A stretch of DNA of 64,000 bases from Panorpa germanica. Lineage: Eukaryota > Arthropoda > Insecta > Mecoptera > Panorpidae. Below the pieces are notes generated by a model, which had not been told where the DNA came from, did no database searches, and was given only the letters and a program-made list of their open reading frames with translations. The position numbers and the translations under genes are program-made. Position 1 is the first letter of the stretch. The number at the start of each line of letters is the position of its first letter. The stretch is taken from contig OY783216.1 of the NCBI GenBank assembly GCA_963678705.1, forward strand, positions 3,596,001 to 3,660,000. The letters run 5' to 3'. Below, one piece after another: positions 39,361-48,900 of this stretch.

Positions 39361-39916
39361 ATGTCAATATCCCGTATTTCTATTCTAAATATTCTCCCAA
39401 GAAAATCATTTTTATTTCCATTTTCAAGTGCCTTACGTTATTGTCAGAGACTAAAACATATAATTAATCGCACAAACGTTCCAAAACTAAACGAGGACGA
39501 AATAGAGGAGCAATTTGTAAGGGGTAGTGGACCTGGAGGACAATCAGTAAACAAAACGTCAAATTGCGTCGTGCTTACACATAAACCGACAGGTATTTTA
39601 CATTAAATAGAAAACCAAAGATTGGTTATTAAAGAATGGTAGATAACCCTTTATATTTTTATTAATGCGTATTTCTTGCTCCATTTATTTTTAAGGAATA
39701 GTTATTAAGTGCCATGAAAGTCGTTCCGTAAGTCAAAATCGCAAAATAGCTAGAGAGTTGTTAATAACTAAACTAGACAATGCAATAAACGGTGACAATA
39801 GTGTTGAAGCACAAATAAAAGCAGTTCAAAGTAAGAAATCTACAGAACAAAATAGACGTAGAAATAAATTATCAAAATTAAAATCTGAATGGAAGGAACG
39901 GGAAGGCATTGAGTAA
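39361..39916 (+). CDS. MTRFR: Mitochondrial translation release factor in rescue
   Basis: Exons 39361-39592 and 39696-39916, joined in phase 1, encode 150 residues. The N-terminus is basic and hydrophobic, as for a mitochondrial presequence. The core has [18 protein letters not shown], the catalytic GGQ loop of class I release-factor-like proteins, followed by [20 protein letters not shown]. The C-terminus is a Lys/Arg-rich tail ([20 protein letters not shown]). There is no codon-recognition domain, which with the short length (human about 166) identifies MTRFR/C12orf65. That protein hydrolyses peptidyl-tRNA on split, stalled mitochondrial large subunits. The start codon follows the LYR gene stop by 22 bp, suggesting a shared transcript. 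An AATAAA lies at 39976-39981. Confidence 0.92.
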
Positions 39917-39975
39917 ATATTTTTCCATGAAAAAACACAAATGTTCTTGTAATTAATTGTTATGTATTGAAAAAT

Positions 39976-39981
39976 AATAAA
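39976..39981 (+). terminator. Poly(A) signal for MTRFR
   Basis: AATAAA 60 bp after the MTRFR stop codon, upstream of the convergent PPIL2 gene. Confidence 0.5.
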
Positions 39982-40137
39982 TTTTTAAAACTATATACAT
40001 GATTTTTATTAATTATTCTGCCAGAAATAATAGCAAATAAACAAGAAGTGAAAATAGAATATTTTAAATTAATTAAACATGGTATTGTATAAATGAATCA
40101 TTATGTTAGTATAAAACAACGTATTTTAATATTACGC

Positions 40138-40143
40138 TTTATT
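40138..40143 (-). terminator. Poly(A) signal for PPIL2
   Basis: AATAAA on the minus strand begins 6 bp after the PPIL2 stop codon, which predicts a very short 3' untranslated region. Confidence 0.5.
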
Positions 40144-40149
40144 TATGTA

Positions 40150-42708
40150 CTACCATTCTTTAAAGTTGCTAAATGTATACGAAGCCTCCTTCTTTTTCTT
40201 TTTAAGTGGTTCTGCTGAGGCATCTTGTCTGAAATAAAAAAAATGTGTTGTACAAATAGTAGTTCATACTCTGACTAGTATTTAAGACATCTAAATTACT
40301 TTGGTTCTAATTTGGCGCTAGATGTGTTCAAATATTTCCCAACTCCCTCTCTGAACACCTTTAAAGGTCCTCTTGTTGCAGCTTGCTTTTGTCTTTTCAG
40401 TTCCTCTTCTAATTGAACTCTTTTACATTCTTCAGCTCTTTCTTGCGCTAACTGTTAAAAAAATAATTGAACATTAAGGAACTGCTATAAGCATAGAAAT
40501 ACAAGAATAGAGTGCGCAAGAGGCTGAAAGTCCTCTGTGTCTTTCGAGCCGAGAACTGTGATTGACTGCCACACTAACGAAAATATAGCTATCCATGTTG
40601 CGTCAGAGTGGGGGCTTTCGGTATCTATTCATTTTAAAATTTACTGTATGCTGCACTCTCTATTACAATTATTTTTATTTTAACAATAGCGTCTGCTTGC
40701 TTGTTTACCCTCTACCATACCGCCAATCAACCAAGCCAGCAGCAGCCGTTCGGCTAGGAAGGCTCTCTCTCTTTGCTTATATCGCTTCCTCTTACACGCG
40801 GCCGTACACTTCGCGTACTCTATTCTTATATCTCTTTGGTACTAAGTCCCTCTTGGCTTACTTGTTCATCAGCTTCTGCGTAAGGGTCTACAAACACTTG
40901 TGCTTTCTGTATGATAATATCTTCAATTGGCCTATCCTTATTATCAACTTCAATCCTTTCGATTTCTGTTAAAACATCTAAACCTCCAACCAATTTACCA
41001 AAAATTGTATGCTTACCATCCAAATGTCTACAGGATCTATATGTTATGAAGCTGCAAAGAAATGTTGGTTAAAACATAAATAAAGATTTTAAACTACGAA
41101 CCAATAACATAATATACAAGTATATTTATCTACCGAAAGATTTGAAATGTATTTTTTCATAATTTACTACTGGAATTACAGAAGATTATATACTTACAAT
41201 TGTGATCCATTAGTATTAGGTCCAGAATTAGCCATAGATAATACACCTCGTCCAGTATGTGTTAAATTAGGCCTAATATCATCATCAAACTTTCCGCCCC
41301 AAATTGATCTACCTCCCAATCCAGTACCTGTAGGATCACCCCCTTGTACCTTGATGAAAAAAGAGCTTGCAATATAATTTGGTTCACTTAATTGTGTAAC
41401 AAAAAATAACTATCATACCATAAAGTTCCTTATTGATCTATGAAATTTAGTTCCATCATAATAGCCATTATTGCAGTGTCTTATAAAATTTTCTGCTACT
41501 TTTGGAACTACGTCGCAGAATAATTCTAAATTTAATGAGCCCAGGTTAGTCACCAAACGAACATACCCTGTGAAATATAACATCAGTAATGCATTTAAAA
41601 CGGATTCGTTACGGAAAAAAGTAAAAGTTCATCAGGTTAATAGAAAAGTACCCTTTTTCTTTACTCTGTCATATCTAACAAGATCTTCGTGGACTATAGC
41701 AGCTTCATGTTGTGTTTGTGGTACCATCGCTGTGGATGTAAAACTGGCTGCAACCTTTCCAGTTGAATAATGAGCAGCATTGAATTTATCAGCAACTACT
41801 TTTGTTTCCTCTACTTTTTCTTTATGAACATATTCGCGTTTTAATTCATCTAAAATATCTTTCGTTTCCATAGAAACAGTTTTCAGCCGGGAAGTGGGAT
41901 CTTTCTTTTGTAATTTCTCTTCTTCTGTTTCAACTCTTAGTTTATTTTTAATATGATGAAAAGTTGATAAGTTAAATTTCTGTAAGTTTGTCGGATCTTG
42001 AATCGTAATTATATCCTTTCTTTCAAAAGGCTCATCATTCACCAAGTCTTTCCAATTTTTATTTTTGATATTCAGTTTCTCAATTGCCTCGTATGAGAAA
42101 ACATTTCCAGTAGTAGCAATAGTAACAATATATGAATTTTTAGTAAAGGGTTTAAACAGGACCGGACAATGATATTCACCCGTAGAACTTTTGTGAAAAG
42201 TCAATTTAATAAGAGATTTAGCTTCCATTGGCTATAAAAATAAAGAATGTGCATTATATTAAATATGATATAACTCTGAGAGAACGATTGTAAAAGATAT
42301 TTACCTCTCCAGTTACTGGATTCACTTTGAATTGCTTTAAGAAATCTACAACCATTGGTAATTCAAAAATGTTCCCGTTCTTATCGCAATAAGGATGCTT
42401 AAAATGTACCAAAGATAAGCAGCAGTGATCAAAAGGTAAACGTTTAAACTGAGTATCTTCCTCTGGAGTTCCAGTTTTCTTTCCACCGTACAGAGTTGTC
42501 CATTCTGTGTACGTCAAGTACCTTTAATAAAAATTAAATGCATAGATAAATTTACATTAGCTAATTTTATAATTAATTGGACGTATCGTTTGTAATAATT
42601 TGCATTATGACACTGATTGTTTTTGAGGTTAGACATTGGTATTCTCTTTCTTATTCCCCGTTTAAATATTACTTACATTTTATCTTTTTGATGCTGTCTT
42701 TTACCCAT
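40150..42708 (-). CDS. PPIL2: U-box/cyclophilin-type E3 ligase PPIL2
   Basis: Eight exons (minus strand, 5' to 3'): 42677-42708, 42305-42521, 41652-42231, 41419-41567, 41198-41349, 40862-41051, 40300-40451, 40150-40228. They total 516 residues, against 520 in human. It begins [20 protein letters not shown]-box-like region follows (about residues 35-110, with [13 protein letters not shown] sequence after SLIKLTF). A linker ends [19 protein letters not shown]. The cyclophilin domain (about 280-440) contains [18 protein letters not shown] and [15 protein letters not shown]. The basic tail ends [14 protein letters not shown]2 (CYP60) is a nuclear, spliceosome-associated protein with ubiquitin-ligase activity. 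The cyclophilin segment retains the FH-R and GGDPTG landmarks. It converges on MTRFR, 233 bp stop to stop, and lies 266 bp downstream of the DRC2 stop on the same strand. Confidence 0.95.
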
Positions 42709-42970
42709 TTTGAATGTGTTTTTGTAACACTTTTAATATAAGATTATAAAATTAAGATTTTTAAAGTATAAAAACAAACACTTTCAATAAGAACTTTTAT
42801 TTTATTTGACAGTTCGTAATTCTTATAATTTAATGTTCTGCACTGCAGCGCATTCTAGATTTGAAGTAATGTACTAGTAAGTAAAAACAGCGCTCTGCAA
42901 AATTAATTAGGTGCTCGTCTTAGATAAATAATAGCGGCTTATACAAAATGAATTCTTTATGAATTCTTAT

Positions 42971-42977
42971 TTTATTA
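42971..42977 (-). terminator. Poly(A) signal overlapping the DRC2 stop codon
   Basis: On the minus strand the stop and signal form TAATAAA: TAA at 42977-42975 and AATAAA at 42976-42971. No other good signal is obvious close by. Confidence 0.45.
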
Positions 42978-45900
42978 TGAGTACAATATAGCTGCGCAAG
43001 ATTTTCGTCTAAGTGCATTATGTTTTACAGCAATTGAAGTACTGGCTTCTATACAAGTAACTGGACGTGCTCTAGGATTTATTTTCTTCTTAGCAGTAGT
43101 TAACGGAGTGGAACCATATTTTCCAACAGTCATTGTATCTGATTTAGCCAACACTGCTTCAAATTTGTATTCTGTATTATTCGACATAGCTAATGCAGAC
43201 ATGTAATCCTTCAACAATGATTTCAAAGCTTCATTTTCTTGCTGTAATGAAACTTTTTCTTCGGATAAAGCCACGCAATCTAATTTTACTCTGTTATGAC
43301 GAAACCAAAAGTTTTCGAATTTATGAAAATTGAAATCTTGCTCCAAAAACTGTAAGAAGATTTATTTGTTATTTAAAAATAATTTAGTTTGAAATATAAT
43401 AAAAAGAGTACAGATTTTGTGAAAAAGATATAATAGGCTTGTGTCCTCATTCTTTAGTGGTCAATTTTTCAATTGTTGATTGAAATTGAAGTTAATAAAT
43501 GTGTATTGGCGTGTCTATTTTATTAAACATCTAAATGTTGACGGAGATATAGCAATTAAAAATTTGAATTGTAGTTTTAGCGCTAGAAATGGTCGGCCAT
43601 ATTTGTATGATGTGAAATGCATTTTAACGTCAGTCCTGTGGTAATGTTTTGTAGCTGTTGGTAGTCGAAATAATCAAGTCAAGTCAAAGAATAATAAGTT
43701 TTTATTTTATTTAACCCTGTTAAGGCAGACATAATATTGAAATTTTATTATTCCTTGAAATAGCTGTAAATAATATTTGATATTTTGATATATAAATACA
43801 TATAGCAAAGATTTATGAGCTGCAAGGTTGGCAGCGGTTGTGATGTTACATGCATTTGAAATGTGTACAACGTTGAATCCCTTTAATAATTAAAGAGACA
43901 AAATGACCTTTTTAATTGTCAATATCTCTTAACATATAAAGAGTTATTAAAAAATAATTGGACATTTGAGGTTCTAGTAACCCACTTTATTAATATATAG
44001 GACACTTTTATAGAAATTAAGACATAGGACACAAGCCCATTGGTTATAATTGTTACCGGCTTTTCTTCGTCTTTATTAACAACTTCTTTCTGTTTTGGAT
44101 GTTCAACTTCTTCAACATTTTCTTTATCTTTAGAATTTTCTTCATCTTCTCCATATTCAACCTGGTCAGTCCATGGTAAAACTTTTTCTTTTTCTGTTTC
44201 AAATTTACGGCAAATTGAAGACAACTGCAATAAACTTTCTCCTTTCTGGACAACATTACTTAATCTCTAAAATAAATCACACATTTTAAATTGTAACACG
44301 TCTTAATTTCAAGATAATATGGAAAAGTTTATTTTGGGCATACATTCCCTGATTCTGTAGCACAGGCAGTTAGATGCATCACTTGAAGTTTGTCCTTTTT
44401 ATTCCAAGTAATCAAATCCTTCTTCATTTGTGCTAAATATTTAGATGAGCGATTTTTTTGGTCAACCAGATCAGTTGTATAAAAATTTCTTTCGTGTATA
44501 CTGGTTGTGTATTTCTCTTTCAAAGTTGATATCAAATTCTGAAAAAAATAATTGAGGTTATGAATTATGTCTTATATTCTATAAAGTGTACTAATAGCAA
44601 GAAAAAACGCAAAGTTGACAAAATCAAATAAATCTAGTCAGAATGTTACAATGGGCTTGTGTCCTATGTCTTAATTTCTATAAAAGTGTACTATATATTG
44701 ATAAAGTGGGTTACTAGAACCTCAAATGTCCTATTATTTTTTAATAACTCCTTATATGTTAAGAGATATTAACAATTAAAAAAGTCATTTTGTCTCTTTA
44801 ATTATTAAAGGGATTCAACGTTATACACATTCCAAGTGCATGTGACATCACAATCCTTGTGTAAGGTTACCAACCTTACAGCTCAAAATATCAAATATTA
44901 TTTACAGCTATTTCAAGGAACAATAACATTTCAATATTAAGTCTGTCTTAACAGGGTTAAATAAAATAAAAACTTATTATTCTTTGATTTGACTTGATTA
45001 TTTGACTACCAACAGCTACAAAACATTACCACAGCACTGACCTACTCAACAAATAACTGACGTCAAAATGCATTTCACGTCATACAAATATGGCCGACCA
45101 TTTCTAGCGCTAAAACTACAATTCAAACTTTTAATTGCTATATCTCCGTCAACATTTAGATATTTAATAAAATAGACACGCCAATACACATTTATTAACA
45201 TCATTTTCAATCAACAATTGAAAAAGCGACCACTAAAAAATGAGGACAAAAGCCCATTGCGTTGGAATAAATATGGTTTACAGGCAGTATACTTACCGTG
45301 GCTTGGACAATTTGCTCAGAGTGTTGTTCTATGCTTGTGGTATTTTGTGTATCAGTCGCAGATAACACGTTGTACTCCAGACGTAAATCTTCAGTGTTCT
45401 TAAGATACGTGGAGAGAATCTTCTGGTACTGACGCCACATCTTATCCATCTCCGTTTCTTTGTCATGTGTCATAGCGTCCAATTTATCTTTAAACTAAAT
45501 AACATAACCTTCAATAAACACATTTCAAGTATATACTGTATACATAAATAACTTGTAAACTAATGATCGGAATATCATGAAATTTTGACACATCCCAGTA
45601 AACATTTTGGAGTAAATTCTACTTAATTTCTATTACATATCATGAGTTTTTTTTGTCTGGAACGTGTTTGTTTTCTATTCAGTCGTTCATAGGAAAGGCC
45701 CTTTTTATGAGTTACAGAGATAGCAACAACGGCTGAATTAAAAGCGGAGTCGGTTTATGATTTATGACCGGAGTTATAAACTTGACATTAGCAGGGATAG
45801 CAGGGGTATAAAACTTAATGGAATTCTACTTTTTAGAGTCTGCAAAATATAAATATTGAAATGAAGAAATAAATAGATGTAATCTTTAGTACGGATCGTG

Positions 45901-48900
45901 ATTTTTTTAATGAATATTATTCATCTTCAACAATACTCGTTATATTAGTTTTTTACATTGTTTTGGTGATTCAAAAATCCACGATCGGCAGGTCTGCGTT
46001 AGGTTTAAAACCTCTGTCTTACCATCGCTAGATACTACCTTCGCTTATATACATTATATTCAGGGATTGAGGGAGATAGCGTCTGTCTATTACCATTAAA
46101 GAAATATTTGTGGAAAAAGGATAGCATATACTTTAAGCATACTGTCCTGAACGAAATACTTTACAAGTAAAGAAGTGTAACGGTGAAAAATATATTTTAC
46201 TTGTCTAACCGCATCTCGTTTCTCTCTCACTTTAGAATAAATGAAATAAATGTGAATTTAAAAAAAATATATCCATGTGTGAAAGAAACAGAAATACTTA
46301 ATGAATGATGTTGGAAAAAGAAAGAATATTATTATGAAAAACTAACACAAAATCTGTGACAGGTAGAGAACTTGTAAAGCGTTAGAATAGAATTGTACGA
46401 GTGACTCGAACTTCACCAAATAGGGCACTTCACCAAATTGTTTACTGGGTTATTAGGTGATGTGACAGATTTGCATAACTTTATATTCTAATAAACTCCG
46501 ATTCCCTAATATATTTGTAGGAATACCTAGACCTGTTGTTTATTCCATCAAAATAATAGGAAATACACAGACAACCGGAAATAAAGTCACTCCAGAACGC
46601 AGAAATGTCCGGTTCTATTCAATGCGATAATTTACGACTTGTCTGTTTTTGTTAATTTTTGATTAAATTAATAGTGCATCTCCGTTTCACTCGTTATATA
46701 ATTATACACGCACACAAAGTCTTTTGTTGATTTTGTTATAAATATAACAGTTACCTCGACAAATACAAATTTTGCAACATGAAGGCTCCATACCTGGTGA
46801 TGCTTTTTGTATTTTTTGCTGTTTCTGAGGTAAATATTATTTAGCTTTAATAAAGTTATAAAATCTTCTTTATAAAGCGTGTATCAATAAGAGGTGACTA
46901 TTTTAAATTGAACGCCATTTTCTATAAGTTACACTTTGACAATTTAAATTTGAGATATGTATCCTAGATACATAGGAAATTTGGTTTAATACAATATTCT
47001 GTTTAATAACGCGAAAAAACCCATGATTATTATTATAAAAATATTGATTCATTATTACTCGTATTTTCTTAAGTTGGAGACATTTAATAGTCTTTAAAAA
47101 GCAGCTTATTAACCGTTATTATATTAGATAAGAATTCCCATGTTTTATTCTTATAACACATTAAAAAAAATTGAAAAATTCCCATTATTTTACATTTTAT
47201 CAAGAGATTAAAACAGTCATCTCTTATTGATACACTTTGGAAAACGAATACGCTTTTAAACGATTTCTTATTCATTTCTTGCAGGCGTTAAAATGTCAAA
47301 CTGATGACGGCCCGTCTGAGGAGGCACTTAGAAGAGTCCTCCAGAAATGTATCAAGACAGCTACACAGAAATCAGGATCCGGATTCGCAAATGACAATGG
47401 AGAGAGAAACACCACAGAAAGTTCGTCCAGTGAATATGATGAGAAAGATGATTCTGATGATGATGATGATTCTTCAAATGGATCCGGCGATAACAAGGTA
47501 GAACACTATTATATAATATTTTTATTTATTATCCTCCAGATAGTTTGGAATATTGTCACAACTTGTCAACGTCCCTACAAACAATTTGTCGTATCTTAGC
47601 AATCTCGTATTGACATGACATGGTTCGGGAGAACAATATGTGGTAGTACTCGGCAAACCTCGTTTGGAAAGTATTAGGAAGGCAATGAGAGGGGGTACGG
47701 TGCGTTCCGGCCGGTGCAGACATTCTGTCCAAAGCTTCATGTAATGTCTCACTAAGGTCTAATATGATTCCAATCACCATTCAGAGTGATACGATTCGCA
47801 TCTAATTGGATTCCGATCAAAATTGTTTGTAGTCGTGGTTGCGTTGCAGTGACACTAAACAAACTGTATTATAATCTATTTGTGCTTCCAGAAAAACAAA
47901 AATAGAAATAAAGATCGCAATTTCGAAAGTCGGCGCACCACATCTGGGTATGACAATAATTACACCGTCCAGAACGAATCCATTTCTTCCATGTCTGATC
48001 ATGACAAAAACTGTGTAATTCATTGCTTTCTGGTCGAAATGAGAATGGTAACTTATATCTACAAGATATATTACTTCGTATTTTGCCTAAAGATTCTAAA
48101 ATAGATGTTTTTTAGACTAACGAGAACAATCAGCTCCCGGACAAGAACAAAGTTTCCCAAGTTCTGACAGCAGACTTGAAAAGTCGAGAACTTCGTGAAT
48201 TTTTACAAGATTCAGTCGCTGAGTGCTTTCAAATATTAGAACTAGGTAATTACATATATATTTATGTGCTTTTATTACTCAATGTATAGTTTTACTAATA
48301 TAATTCTATACAGTATCGATCCTAACATTTCTTTGTTGCTTTTTATACAAACAATTTTTCTAAATCTAGTACGAATCTCATCCGAATCGTATTCGATTCT
48401 TATCCGATTCGTATCGAGTCGTTAGAATCGAATACGAATCTTGTTTCAACATTTTTTTGTAGGGTTTTCACTACTTTAAGGGCCTTATTCTGTAACTTTT
48501 CAAAAAATCGACCTTATTTTTTCAGCGGTGGAAATATTTAATTTTTTCATTGCTCGAATAAAGTCGCTGTATTTAAAATATCTAAAGTGGTATTCTGTAT
48601 GCAAAATTTTCCATCGCCCATATAATATACAGCGGTGAAAAAGTATAGTGACGTACTTTAGGACGTCATCAATTTTAAAAATATTTGTCCAATCACGGCA
48701 TTCAGAATATTCAAATATTTAAAAATTCAAACACTTGACAAGTACGAATACATGTCAATTGTTCAAGTCAATTGACAAGCAACATAACCTCACTTTCTGA
48801 TATATTTATATTTGTATATTCATATGACTATACATATACTGTGTATTAAAAAATTTGTGCTGAAATTCAAATTATAATTCGAATTGTTTGACAGTTCTAA

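Noticed and set aside
40595..40972. 125-codon plus-strand frame
   Set aside because: It overlaps PPIL2 exon 6 and intron 6 in antisense; PPIL2 exon evidence is far stronger.
41471..41770. 99-codon plus-strand frame
   Set aside because: Antisense to PPIL2 exons 3 and 4.
47522..47780. Minus-strand frames in OBP intron 2 (76 and 74 codons)
   Set aside because: They coincide with element O, whose fragment recurs at 59032; no family resemblance.
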